Positions 7,548 to 16,299 of a stretch of 64,000 nucleotides of DNA are shown here, one piece after another; position 1 is the stretch's first letter, and each line of letters starts with the position of its first letter. This stretch comes from Desulfitobacterium dehalogenans ATCC 51507 (GTDB taxonomy: Bacteria > Bacillota > Desulfitobacteriia > Desulfitobacteriales > Desulfitobacteriaceae). The stretch lies in the NCBI RefSeq assembly GCF_000243155.2, contig NC_018017.1:2480001-2544000 (forward strand), read 5' to 3'. The translations under genes were made by a program, and so were the position numbers. Below the pieces are notes generated by a model. The model worked only from the letters and a program-made list of their open reading frames with translations. It made no database searches and was not told the origin of the DNA.

Positions 7548-9449
7548 TTAACGATTGAGGAGGGAGCCGACATATTTTACAATTTCATTGGCACAAATAG
7601 GGCAGTACCCATGAAGCTGAATCAGACGATCCGTTACTTCGTTAATGCGGCGTAACTGTTCTTGGTCCGGGTGAGATACTGAAGTCGTCACCTTAATCAC
7701 ATCTTTAAGATCAGCAAATAATTTCTTTTCGATGGCCTCTCTCAATCGCTCATGTGAGGTGTATTGAAAGGTCTTATTTTTACGCGCATAAATGGAGATG
7801 CGGATAAGTATTTCTTCCCGAAAAGCCTTCTTGGCATTTTCCGACACCCCTATCTGTTCTTCGATACTGCGCATAAGTTGCTCGTCGGGCTCTAATTCCT
7901 CACCTGTAATAGGGTCGTAGAGTTTGCTGGAGTTACAATAGGCTTCTACATTATCCAGATAGTTATTAAGTAAGGACTTTGCAGATTCTTCATAAGCATA
8001 AACAAAGGCTTTTTGGACCTCTTTTTTTGCCACTTCATCATATTCCTTGCGAGCTACAGCTATAAGATTGACCAGGTTTTCTCTTTCCTCTTTCGTAATG
8101 GAAGTATGCTGAGAAAGACCATCCTTAAGTGCTCGCAAAATGTCCAAGGCATTAATACAGGTTTTGTGATCGCGGATGAGGGCTGTCGAGATACGATTGA
8201 TAACATAACGAGGATCAACACCGCTCATCCCTTCCCCCTGCTCTTCACCCTCAGTCATGATATCTTTAATATCCTTCTGATTAAAACCTTCCACATCTTC
8301 CCCATCATAGAGGCGCATTTTCTTGACCAGATCCATTCCTTGCTTTTTGGAGGGTTTTAGCCGGGAGATGATACTGAAGGCTGAAGCGGTCCAAAGGCTG
8401 TGGGGCGCTAAGTGAATTCCCTGGAGATCGCTTTGTTGAATAAGTTTTTCATAGATTTTAACTTCTGAGCTGATCTTCAGGTTATAGGGGACTGGAACAA
8501 CGATGATACGAGATTGGAGTGCCTCGTTCTTTTTATTGGCTACAAAGGACTTGTACTCGTTTTCGTTGGTATGAGCGATGATTAATTCGTCGGCGGATAT
8601 TAAAGCAAATCGCCCTGCTTTAAAATTCCCTTCTTGAGATAGGCTCAAGAGGTTCCAGAGAAATTTTTCATCGCTTTTCAGCATTTCCTGGAATTCCATA
8701 AGCCCTCTATTGGCTTTGTTCAATTCGCCGTCAAAGCGATAAGCTCTGGGATCCGATTCCGAACCGTATTCCGTGATGGTGGAGAAGTCGATGCTCCCTG
8801 TCAAATCAGCGATGTCCTGGGACTTAGGGTCAGAGGGAGTGAAGGTCCCAATTCCTACCCGCTGTTCCTCGGAGAAAACGATCCTCTTTACCGGAACATC
8901 CTCCACGCGCCCCTGGAACTCTTCTTCGACTCTTAGGCGGCAGACTGGACAAAGATTTCCTTCAATGCGGATTCCGTACTTTTGTTCGAATTCTTCCCGC
9001 AAAACCTGGGGAAGCAAATGGAGAGGATCCTCATGCATAGGGCAGCCATCAATAGCATAAACTGCCCCTTCATCCGTACGGGTATAGTCTTCCAAGCCCT
9101 TTTTCAGCAGGGTTACAATGGTTGACTTCCCTCCACTGACGGGTCCCATCAACAGAAGAATCCTCTTCCTGACATCCAGTCGTTTAGCCGCTGAATGAAA
9201 ATACTCTTCCACCAATCGCTCCAAGGTTTTCTCCATGCCAAAGAGCTCTTTATTAAAGAATGCGTAATTTTTATGATCATGTTCTTCTTTAATTCCTGCT
9301 TTACGAATCATCTCATAGATCCGTGCATGAGCGTGCATGGCAAGATTGGGGTTCTCTACAATCTTTAGCAGATACTCTGCAAAGGTTCCATTCCATACTA
9401 AGGCAGCTTCTTTATCCCTGTAATTTTTAAGCCATTGTATTACTTCCAT
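7548..9449 (-). CDS. prkA: PrkA-family AAA+ serine protein kinase or protease
   Basis: Cytoplasmic PrkA/YeaG protein, 633 residues, the usual length. Residues about 95-120 hold the P-loop (LLMGPVSGGKSTIVTLL) of an AAA+ domain; the C-terminal third is the PrkA-specific domain once compared with protein kinases. CPMHEDPLHLLP and a CPVCR motif in the AAA insertion are typical, and the C-terminus ends with another cysteine pair (CPICAN). PrkA is needed for efficient sporulation in Bacillus; recent work argues for protease activity, so the kinase label is not certain. First gene of the prkA-yhbH-spoVR cluster. Confidence 0.93.
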   Translation of the reverse strand: MEVIQWLKNYRDKEAALVWNGTFAEYLLKIVENPNLAMHAHARIYEMIRKAGIKEEHDHKNYAFFNKELFGMEKTLERLVEEYFHSAAKRLDVRKRILLLMGPVSGGKSTIVTLLKKGLEDYTRTDEGAVYAIDGCPMHEDPLHLLPQVLREEFEQKYGIRIEGNLCPVCRLRVEEEFQGRVEDVPVKRIVFSEEQRVGIGTFTPSDPKSQDIADLTGSIDFSTITEYGSESDPRAYRFDGELNKANRGLMEFQEMLKSDEKFLWNLLSLSQEGNFKAGRFALISADELIIAHTNENEYKSFVANKKNEALQSRIIVVPVPYNLKISSEVKIYEKLIQQSDLQGIHLAPHSLWTASAFSIISRLKPSKKQGMDLVKKMRLYDGEDVEGFNQKDIKDIMTEGEEQGEGMSGVDPRYVINRISTALIRDHKTCINALDILRALKDGLSQHTSITKEERENLVNLIAVARKEYDEVAKKEVQKAFVYAYEESAKSLLNNYLDNVEAYCNSSKLYDPITGEELEPDEQLMRSIEEQIGVSENAKKAFREEILIRISIYARKNKTFQYTSHERLREAIEKKLFADLKDVIKVTTSVSHPDQEQLRRINEVTDRLIQLHGYCPICANEIVKYVGSLLNR

Positions 9450-9617
9450 TGTAGCCCTCCTTTTCGCTATACTTATACCTTACAAGGCTTAATCTAAATA
9501 TATGCCTCGATCAAAAAGAAGAGACATTAGTTTTCTTTTCACTTTGTGAATACTTAGCGACGCCATAATAAATTCAATGCTCGGCAAATGCCACGAAGGC
9601 GCTGCCGAACTACAAAA

Positions 9618-9654
9618 TAAAAAACGCCTGCAGCTTTTCAGCTTCACAAGCGTT
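9618..9654 (-). terminator. Intrinsic terminator after the 70-residue gene
   Basis: Read on the minus strand: ACGCTTGTGAAGCT, a GAAA loop, AGCTGCAGGCGT, then a run of six T. It separates the 9691-9903 gene from prkA. Confidence 0.75.
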
Positions 9655-9690
9655 ATCATAAACCTTTTAATTACAAGAGACTTTATCATG

Positions 9691-9903
9691 CTATTGTAAT
9701 CTTGTTAGATCCTTAGCGTCATAAGCATATTCTCCGGTTAAGACATCAAGTTGAACCACGAAATATTCGCCGTATTCATCTTTTTCCAGACGTACTACGG
9801 TTCCCATTTTCGAATTATAGGTTAACACGCGGTCGCCACGTTTAAACTTTGGTAAGCGATCCGGGATGCCCGTCTTTGTGGATTCATATCTTGCTACATA
9901 CAT
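9691..9903 (-). CDS. Small conserved-looking protein, unknown function
   Basis: A 70-residue soluble basic/acidic protein without signal or membrane segment. The middle, KFKRGDRVLTYNSKMGTVV followed by YGEYFVVQLD, reads like a small SH3/KOW-type beta barrel (a G-D-x-V turn followed by a strand ending in G-x-V), but that is inference. Its start follows AGGTGTAAGTCAA. It has its own terminator at 9618-9654, so it is probably monocistronic. I do not recognise a named family. Confidence 0.75.
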   Translation of the reverse strand: MYVARYESTKTGIPDRLPKFKRGDRVLTYNSKMGTVVRLEKDEYGEYFVVQLDVLTGEYAYDAKDLTRLQ

Positions 9904-10073
9904 TTGACTTACACCTCCGTTTTATGTGAAAGTAATTTCTTGCTCTTATTCTAGCATACTTTTTTTTTAAAAGCTAGTAATAATTGCAGGGAATTTTCGC
10001 AAATTTTAAAATAGTTTATCCTTTCTAATTATTTACCATTGTTCTAAGCCTTGGTATTCTCTTGAGCTAAATA

Positions 10074-10119
10074 AAAGGGAGTGTCGCAAAACTACTTTTT
10101 AGTCAGCGATACTCCCTTT
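10074..10119 (-). terminator. Intrinsic terminator after cobO
   Basis: An inverted repeat (AAAGGGAGTGTCGC and GCGATACTCCCTTT) followed on the minus strand by TTTTATTT. The stem resembles the one at 42576-42630. Confidence 0.75.
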
Positions 10120-10168
10120 CCGTGTGTTTTGTCCAAAATAGAGCATCAAAAGGGGAAAGTGAGCCGGA

Positions 10169-10702
10169 CTAATACTCTATCCCTTTTCGAGCTTGGATAC
10201 CCAGTTCATAAGGATGTTTAATCTCCACCATCTCCGTTACAAGATGAGCTTCTTCAATCAATTGGGGTGAAGCATTGCGGCCTGTCATGATAACTTCTAC
10301 ATGCTCAGGTTTTTGTGCCAAAAGTTCCATGACCTTCTCTTCCGGAATCAGTTCAAACCAGAGCGCATTGATGATTTCATCGAGTATGACTATGTCCCAT
10401 TCGCCAGACATGATGATCTCACGGGCCCGCTCCAAACCTTCGCGAGCCTCGCGACGATCGGTTTCCTTAGCTTGCCCTTTAAGGACCCATCCCGGTGATC
10501 CATACTGCTCAATCCTGCATTCCGGCTCTAGACGTTTAAGGCCTTGCAGTTCTCCATAATCTTGTCGACCCTTCATAAATTGAAGTATAAAAACGTGATA
10601 TCCATGTCCGACAGCTCTCAGGGCTAAGCCTAAGGCGGCGGTCGTTTTCCCTTTATTATTCCCGGTATAAATCTGAATTAAACCTTTTTCCAGATTAGCC
10701 AT
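10169..10702 (-). CDS. cobO: Corrinoid (cob(I)alamin) adenosyltransferase, CobO/BtuR type
   Basis: Transfers the adenosyl group of ATP to the cobalt of a reduced corrinoid to make adenosylcobalamin; cytoplasmic. The 177 residues show the family P-loop GNNKGKTTAALGLALRA near residue 15, FMKGRQDYGE, and VILDEIINAL (Walker B-like). Length is normal for CobO. It starts 6 bases after the upstream unknown gene, so the two are cotranscribed. No other cobalamin gene is in the window; it may serve corrinoid salvage or corrinoid enzymes. Confidence 0.94.
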   Translation of the reverse strand: MANLEKGLIQIYTGNNKGKTTAALGLALRAVGHGYHVFILQFMKGRQDYGELQGLKRLEPECRIEQYGSPGWVLKGQAKETDRREAREGLERAREIIMSGEWDIVILDEIINALWFELIPEEKVMELLAQKPEHVEVIMTGRNASPQLIEEAHLVTEMVEIKHPYELGIQARKGIEY

Positions 10703-10708
10703 AACTGT

Positions 10709-11236
10709 TTACACCTGCCTTGACCATTGTTCTAACTGAGGGTGAATATACGCCACATTGGGGCAGCGAATAAGTTCCGGAAACTTCTCGACGATCTGCT
10801 GAGTAAAAGCATAAGTAAAGAGTATCTTTATCGCCGATTTTTCATCTATAGCCCGAAGTTCTACTTTGTCGGGATAAAAATAATAGCTGTAGTTACTGTC
10901 TCTCCACGAGGTCTCAAGTTCTCCACATTTTATTTTAATTATCCCGAATGGTTCAACTTTGATACTGCCGATGCTTGAAAAAGCCGAAGATATTTGACCT
11001 GTTTCCAATGACACTTGCCCCGATTTATGGCGGCAATGCATTAAATGCTCGATGATTAATCGAGCCGGCATAGAAATTTCTTCGAATATCCTCCGATGGT
11101 TTCGAACTTCCTCAGCCCATTCTTCGAAATGATGGACATGGACCGAACGAATCTTAGAAATTTTCTTCAGCGACTGTTCTATCATATGATGGATATCTTC
11201 CAAGCTTTCTAAAAGGAGCATGTCATCTAATCTCAC
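10709..11236 (-). CDS. Unknown protein upstream of cobO
   Basis: 175 residues, starting at a GTG preceded by AGGGA. Residues about 1-60 look helical and charged, with a run of His (SVHVHHFEEW); the rest has alternating hydrophobics. There is no signal peptide, membrane span or catalytic motif I can name. Its tight spacing (6 bases) to cobO suggests a shared transcript, but I see no motif tying it to corrinoids. Confidence 0.7.
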   Translation of the reverse strand: MRLDDMLLLESLEDIHHMIEQSLKKISKIRSVHVHHFEEWAEEVRNHRRIFEEISMPARLIIEHLMHCRHKSGQVSLETGQISSAFSSIGSIKVEPFGIIKIKCGELETSWRDSNYSYYFYPDKVELRAIDEKSAIKILFTYAFTQQIVEKFPELIRCPNVAYIHPQLEQWSRQV

Positions 11237-11321
11237 TGCAATCCCTCACATATCCTTCTCTTGGCTATATCCATATTCTAACCGAAAAATGGAAGTTTTC
11301 CTAGTATTCCGGCACAATTTA

Positions 11322-12587
11322 TCAATGTTTCTTCTGGCGGACCTTTCGGGAAACTCTTTGTACCGCTCGTTCCAGGTCCACAGTCTCATACCCAATGTCT
11401 CGAGCAATCTCTATGGATTGCCAATAGCACTGCAATGCATCCAAATATTGCCTTCTACGCTCATAATATTCGGCTAATCGCTGCACTGCATTCAAGGAAT
11501 GAGCATGATAGCCGACAATCATGCGTTTGGATTCCTTCCGATAGTATTCACTTTCTTCCTCTTCTCCCAAGGCGTCGAGAAGAAATGCCAAATATTCATA
11601 ACACTCACCTAAGCGGAGATCATCTCCCAAGAGCTCAAAAATAGAGGCAGATTCCAAAAAGTACTTTTTAGCTTGACCGTACTCTTCTTTCCTGACCATG
11701 AGTTTCCCTAAGCTTTGTAAACGTAGGGCTAAACTGTTCTCTCGATCAGAACAACATTTTATCGATACCTCAAGGTAATATTGAGTCTCATCCAAGTATC
11801 CTAATCCTTGAAGAATTTTCGCCAAAAAATAGACCGATTCACTGACTTCCTCCCACAAATTGTTTCTCATCTGCAAGGCGACCGCCCTTTGCAGGGCTGT
11901 TAACGCTTCTTCAAGTCTTTGAAGTTCGAACATCATAAAAGCATAGTATTGCAGACTATTGATAAGAGATAGTTCTTCTCTGATACCGGCAAAGACCTTA
12001 CAGGAATGTTGTATGCACAGTATGGCTTGTTCTTTATCATCCAATCTATAATGAACTTCACCAATGAGGACGCTTAATTCCCCTTCCCCTTTGGGATAAT
12101 TGAACCTGTGGCACAAACTCATCGCTTTCATATAGGTTTTCTGAGCTTCTTGCCAGTATTCCGACGCCGAATAAGCCTGACCTAAATCACTGTATAGCAT
12201 AGCTAAACGAAGTGGGGGAGACTCAACGGGATACACTTCTATAGCCCGACGATAGTGAACTATTGCGTTTTCGTAATTATCTTTTTCCACAGCGACACTG
12301 GCCAAACCGGCTAAAGCTTCGGACATCCCTTTATAATTATTGACTTCTTCGCAGATTTGTAGCGCTTCCCGGAACCCCTTCTCCGCACCTTCCGTCTTTC
12401 CTTGCTTTACCTGAACCGTTGACAGTAAACGTAGGGAAAAAGCTTTCACTAAAGGTACATCGAGATGATGGGCAATCCTCACCGCTCTCTTAAAATAGTC
12501 TTCCGCCTTTATATAGTCTGTTTGGCCCAAATAGGCCGTGCCTTTTTCCATTAGGGTTCGCCAAAATTCCAAGCTGTTATCGTTCAT
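11322..12587 (-). CDS. Tetratricopeptide-repeat protein
   Basis: About 421 residues made almost wholly of TPR-like helical hairpins from residue 10 to 400, for example YIKAEDYFKRAVRIAH, NYENAIVHYRRAIEVYP and RRQYLDALQCYWQSIEIA. There is no N-terminal DNA-binding or catalytic domain. I start at the second ATG (12587), 6 bases after GGAGGGG; the first ATG abuts that site. Such all-TPR proteins act as protein-binding scaffolds or, in Firmicutes, as Rap/PlcR-like peptide receptors, but nothing here shows a partner. It is unlinked to the flanking genes by spacing (about 85 bases to the next one). Confidence 0.85.
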   Translation of the reverse strand: MNDNSLEFWRTLMEKGTAYLGQTDYIKAEDYFKRAVRIAHHLDVPLVKAFSLRLLSTVQVKQGKTEGAEKGFREALQICEEVNNYKGMSEALAGLASVAVEKDNYENAIVHYRRAIEVYPVESPPLRLAMLYSDLGQAYSASEYWQEAQKTYMKAMSLCHRFNYPKGEGELSVLIGEVHYRLDDKEQAILCIQHSCKVFAGIREELSLINSLQYYAFMMFELQRLEEALTALQRAVALQMRNNLWEEVSESVYFLAKILQGLGYLDETQYYLEVSIKCCSDRENSLALRLQSLGKLMVRKEEYGQAKKYFLESASIFELLGDDLRLGECYEYLAFLLDALGEEEESEYYRKESKRMIVGYHAHSLNAVQRLAEYYERRRQYLDALQCYWQSIEIARDIGYETVDLERAVQRVSRKVRQKKH

Positions 12588-12724
12588 CAGCATCCCCTCC
12601 GTATCATAGTCATCATATGCGGAGAAGTGCTTTTTGGCGCGAAAACAAGCCTATAGGCGAATTGTTCAGCAATCTAGACAGTGTGGTCGAAATATGTTAA
12701 TCTGATGCTGTAGGAGGTGTTGTT

Positions 12725-12976
12725 ATGAACGCTTATCGTCCTGCTCCGTCTTCCAATTGGGTTATTGCTTTGAAAATTATCCTTTTAATTGTTGCCCTTT
12801 ATTTTTCTGCGATACTCTTGAGTCATGTTTTTACATGGTTTTTCTCTATTGCTTTTGTGGTCATTCGTATTGCCGTCTATTTTGTTACAAGTATACTTGT
12901 CCTTCATTTCTTTCTTAAGCTCTTGTTCGGTTATGATCTCTTAAAATTCATCTTGGGAACGCGATTTAGTCGTTAA
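12725..12976 (+). CDS. Small two-helix membrane protein, unknown
   Basis: An 83-residue hydrophobic protein. AGGAGG lies 8 bases before the ATG. Two long membrane segments (about residues 13-35 and 38-65) are joined by a short turn, followed by a basic tail (GTRFSR). It has its own terminator at 13001-13025. Function unknown. Confidence 0.75.
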   Translation: MNAYRPAPSSNWVIALKIILLIVALYFSAILLSHVFTWFFSIAFVVIRIAVYFVTSILVLHFFLKLLFGYDLLKFILGTRFSR

Positions 12977-13000
12977 GAACTATCCATACTTTAAAACATT

Positions 13001-13025
13001 AAAAGCACCTGATGGTGCTTTTTTT
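13001..13025 (+). terminator. Intrinsic terminator
   Basis: AAAGCACC, TGAT loop, GGTGCTTT, then a run of T. It ends the 12725-12976 gene. Confidence 0.85.
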
Positions 13026-13102
13026 ATTCTACGAATTAGTACAGCCTCTATTTACATGTTCTGCCCAGGCTTTGAATATCTTTTGAGAAGGGAGGGATAT
13101 TC

Positions 13103-13894
13103 ATGAAATTTATTGTATTTAAAAGACCGGCTTTACGTAATGCTATGCTCTGGGCTATTCTCTTATTTGTGGTTCTTGCTTATCGTGAAAATGTTATTTC
13201 TGTCTTTTCTAATAAGCTAAAGCCCGTCTACTCAGCGGAGGTTACCACCAATGAAATTGGTCTGACATTCGATATCAGCTGGGGAGAAAAAACTCCGGAA
13301 CCGATTCTGGATATTTTGAAAGAAAAAGGAGTTAAGGCTACCTTCTTCTTATCCAGTCCTTGGGCTTCCAAACATGAAGACTTAGTAAAACGCATGGTGG
13401 CTGACGGTCATGAAATTGCTTCCCATGGAAATCGACATGTGGATTTAAACACGTTAAGTCCGGGAGAAATTGAACGTGAAATTATGACTGCCCACGAAGT
13501 CCTTCAACACATCACCGGACAAAAAATTTCCTTACTAAGGCCACCTAATGGAGCTTATGATAATAAACTCATCAGTGTTTCTCAAAGGCTCGGCTATCAA
13601 GTCATTCAATGGAGTGTGGATTCCCTGGATTGGAAACGCCCCGGACCGGAAGCAGTTATCCGTAATGTACTGAATGGTCTTCCTAATGGGCATGGCGCTA
13701 GACCAGGAGATATCATCCTCTTTCATGCCTCAGACTCTGCTCCCGACACCATCAAGGCCCTTCCAGTGGTAATAGATCAACTGATAGCCAAAAATTATCA
13801 ATTAGTTCCTGTAGGGCAATTGCTAAAAAGTGCAGCAAAAACCTGGCCACCGGAAAGTAATCTACCTCCACTTGAGCAAAGAGAGGCCTCTTAA
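13103..13894 (+). CDS. PdaB-like polysaccharide deacetylase
   Basis: 263 residues. A single N-terminal membrane anchor or signal (about residues 12-28) is followed by a NodB-homology domain (residues 55-240) that removes acetyl groups from N-acetylglucosamine or muramic residues outside the membrane. Catalytic motifs: LTFDISWG (the TFD of motif 1, in the wording typical of PdaB), SHGNRHVDLN (metal-binding H-x3-H), RPPNGAYD (motif 3) and ILFHASD (motif 5). Motif 1 reads DIS rather than the usual DDG, so the second metal-binding Asp is absent, as in PdaB. PdaB acts in spore cortex maintenance in Bacillus. Start preceded by AAGGGAGGG. Confidence 0.85.
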   Translation: MKFIVFKRPALRNAMLWAILLFVVLAYRENVISVFSNKLKPVYSAEVTTNEIGLTFDISWGEKTPEPILDILKEKGVKATFFLSSPWASKHEDLVKRMVADGHEIASHGNRHVDLNTLSPGEIEREIMTAHEVLQHITGQKISLLRPPNGAYDNKLISVSQRLGYQVIQWSVDSLDWKRPGPEAVIRNVLNGLPNGHGARPGDIILFHASDSAPDTIKALPVVIDQLIAKNYQLVPVGQLLKSAAKTWPPESNLPPLEQREAS

Positions 13895-13918
13895 GCCGCC
13901 TAGGATGGCTTAGCTGGT

Positions 13919-14944
13919 TCACCTTTTGCCTGTTATGGCTTGCAACGCGCCTTCAGCTTCAACACGCTCTTGGGCTTGTGTCAAGGCCTGTACGGCATCC
14001 TTTTCTATAAAATCTGGTAGTCCCATTTGGATTGCTCCATTTAAATTCTCAGCTGCTTGAGCAAATTCCCCGCGTTCATACATTTTAATCCCCGCTAGAT
14101 ACTGGACACAGGCTTTCCCTTTGTCTTTTGTCTCCAGTGCCTTAAGGGTATTCTCATAGCTCTCTCGATCTCCTATCACAAGGGCAAGAAGTGCTTTTTT
14201 CACTAACACCTGCTCTCCGTATGAGGCCGCATGTGCTGGTGCGCTTTGACTGCTTAATTCCTTTGCTCTCCCCCATTGACCTGTGAAAAGGGCTAGGTCA
14301 TACTCTGTTCCCAACACCAAAGGATGTGTTGAGGATATCTCTGCGGCTATTTGCCACGATTTCTGGGCCTGTTCTAGTTTTCCCAAAGTCAGATAACTTC
14401 TGGATAAAGCAATATTTTTCAGCACTTGGTTCTCTGAGCTTAGATCCCTATCACTAATGGTTAATAGAGTACTCACTGCCTTTTCATTGTCTTCTCCATT
14501 AGCCAACAACATTCCCTGGGCCAGCTTCTGCAGAGCAGGATTTTGAAGGGTAGCAATGACCTTCTCAGCCTCACCGGGCCGATCTCTTAATAAATAAAGC
14601 TGAAACAGCCAGAAACGATGACCATCATCACCGTATTGTACTAGCTCCAACTCCATTTCCTCATACTCACCTTGATTGAGCCTTAGCCACAGCTCCCCTT
14701 TTTCAATAAAGGGGATTCGTTTTAACCAAACCCCATTTTCTTCTATCCAGGCTAATTCCTGAGAAAGAGCGGTAAAATCATAACGGTCTACTGCACTTCG
14801 GTAAGCACTAATATGTTGAAAATAGGGCAAACCTGCAAAAAGTAAGATTAAAATAAGTATTCCTGATATGAGGATTGGCAATGCTTGCTTATTTCTTCTA
14901 TTCCGTTTAGGTACTCTCTTTCTTCTCGACATTTCCTCACTCAC
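13919..14944 (-). CDS. Membrane-anchored TPR-like protein, unknown
   Basis: 341 residues. A very basic N-terminus (RRKRVPKRNRRNK) precedes one membrane helix (about residues 22-42); the rest is a helical repeat domain with TPR-like pairs (LEQAQKSWQIAAEI, RGEFAQAAENLNGAIQ). The topology suggests a cytoplasmic tail and an extracytoplasmic repeat domain. It converges with the PdaB-like gene, 24 bases apart, and follows the YitT gene by 29 bases on the same strand. No known function. Confidence 0.75.
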   Translation of the reverse strand: MSEEMSRRKRVPKRNRRNKQALPILISGILILILLFAGLPYFQHISAYRSAVDRYDFTALSQELAWIEENGVWLKRIPFIEKGELWLRLNQGEYEEMELELVQYGDDGHRFWLFQLYLLRDRPGEAEKVIATLQNPALQKLAQGMLLANGEDNEKAVSTLLTISDRDLSSENQVLKNIALSRSYLTLGKLEQAQKSWQIAAEISSTHPLVLGTEYDLALFTGQWGRAKELSSQSAPAHAASYGEQVLVKKALLALVIGDRESYENTLKALETKDKGKACVQYLAGIKMYERGEFAQAAENLNGAIQMGLPDFIEKDAVQALTQAQERVEAEGALQAITGKR

Positions 14945-14973
14945 AACCTTAAAGTCTATTTACATTGAGATAC

Positions 14974-15843
14974 TTAATGTCCTTTCCATGTGGAAAAGCC
15001 CTCCCCAACCACTTCCGGAACATCAGAAATTGACAGGAAGGCCTTAGGATCCCGGGTACGGATAATCTCCTTCATTTGAGACATTTCCGTCCGACTAATG
15101 ACACAGTACACCACTTCTTTATTTTCTTTCGAGTAAGCTCCTTTCGCTTGAAAAAGTGTTACTCCACGATCCAGCTTTTCCATAACATCTTGAGCAATCC
15201 CGTGAGGGTCCCCAGTGACGACAAGGACACTTTTAGAGGGGTTTAGCCCCTCTTGCACCATGTCGATAACTTTGGTTGCTATAAACATATAGATCATGGC
15301 ATACATGGCTCTTTCCGGGCCAAGAAAAATAGCGGCAGCTATAAAGATCAAAGCGTCAATGACCATGAGAACTTGTCCTACGCTAAAGGACGTGGTGCGG
15401 CTGAAAAATACAGCCAGAATATCTGTTCCTCCTAAAGAGCCGCGGCTGCGGAAGATAATACCCATCCCAATACCACTGACGACACCGGCAAAGATACAAG
15501 CCAACAAGGGATCGCCGGTAGGGTTAGGGATTGTCGTAGTCATTTCTAAAGCTAAGGAAAACGCAGATACGCCGGCGATGCTATAGACCAAAAAAACGCG
15601 TCCAACCATTTTCCATCCTATAAGAAACAAAGGTATGTTTAAGAGGATAACGACTTTACTGACGGGTAAATCGAATAAATAATAAATAATAATCGCGATC
15701 CCCGTAACTCCTCCGTCCGCTATCATATTGGGGATGATCATAGAGTTGATGCTGGCAGCTACGATAAAAGCTCCTATAATGATTGCCACAATTCTTTGAA
15801 AATGTACCCACGACACCCGAAGATAATCCTCTCTCCAGCTCAT
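14974..15843 (-). CDS. YitT family membrane protein (DUF161/DUF2179)
   Basis: About 289 residues. Five or six membrane segments fill residues 15-205 (DUF161 pair: AGVVSGIGMGIIFRSRGSLGG is typical), followed by a cytoplasmic DUF2179 domain (residues about 215-285, VVYCVISRTEMSQMKEIIR). Function in the family is unproven. I use the ATG at 15843 because GGTGGGG precedes it and the earlier ATG has no ribosome site. Likely cotranscribed with the TPR protein that follows. Confidence 0.88.
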   Translation of the reverse strand: MSWREDYLRVSWVHFQRIVAIIIGAFIVAASINSMIIPNMIADGGVTGIAIIIYYLFDLPVSKVVILLNIPLFLIGWKMVGRVFLVYSIAGVSAFSLALEMTTTIPNPTGDPLLACIFAGVVSGIGMGIIFRSRGSLGGTDILAVFFSRTTSFSVGQVLMVIDALIFIAAAIFLGPERAMYAMIYMFIATKVIDMVQEGLNPSKSVLVVTGDPHGIAQDVMEKLDRGVTLFQAKGAYSKENKEVVYCVISRTEMSQMKEIIRTRDPKAFLSISDVPEVVGEGFSTWKGH

Positions 15844-16003
15844 AAAAACCCCACCCATCATGAAAGATTATTTTCATCATTTCGATTGCTAAGGCCTAAT
15901 CTATGTTATGTACCGGGAACATTGATGATTCTATACTATGATAATCATCTTATAGTGGGAAGAATCCCCTTTGATTATACTCCCGCTAATAGGTTGTGCA
16001 ATG

Positions 16004-16029
16004 AAAAAACGCCGCAATTCCTTGCGACG
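16004..16029 (-). terminator. Terminator of tRNA-Arg
   Basis: On the minus strand, CGTCGCA, AGGAAT loop, TGCGGCG, then six T. It lies 14 bases past the tRNA CCA end. Confidence 0.8.
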
Positions 16030-16042
16030 TCGTTGTATCATA

Positions 16043-16118
16043 TGGTGCGCCCGGCAGGATTTGAACCTGCGACCTCCGGCCTCGGAAACCGTCACTCTAT
16101 CCCCTGAGCTACGAGCGC
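16043..16118 (-). tRNA. tRNA-Arg (anticodon CCG), CCA encoded
   Basis: 76 nt including a gene-encoded CCA. The acceptor GCGCTCG pairs with CGGGCGC; D stem GCTC/GAGT; T stem GCAGG/CCTGC with TTCAAAT loop; anticodon loop TTCCGAG gives CCG, which reads CGG. The outermost anticodon-stem pair (27-43) is an A-G mismatch, slightly unusual. It has its own promoter and terminator. Confidence 0.93.
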
Positions 16119-16138
16119 TCGAAAACAACCGCTATATA

Positions 16139-16167
16139 ACTTTACTAAAAGTACTTGGATTTGTCAA
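16139..16167 (-). promoter_or_regulatory. Promoter of tRNA-Arg
   Basis: On the minus strand, TTGACA (16162-16167) and TAAAGT (16139-16144) with a 17-base spacer; the start would fall about 14 bases before the mature tRNA 5' end. Confidence 0.75.
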
Positions 16168-16299
16168 GCCATGACTTGAAAGTTTAAATATACAAATTTT
16201 TTTATTAAAAAAGCTCGTGTAAATTACGAATATGCATTCAAATTTACTAATACTCTTTTATAATCTCGATTATTTGCTTTATGTTCATAAAAAATTGAA

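Noticed and set aside
9489-9689. A 66-codon minus-strand frame between prkA and the 70-residue gene
   Set aside because: It overlaps the terminator at 9618-9654 and has no ribosome site; composition is that of random sequence.
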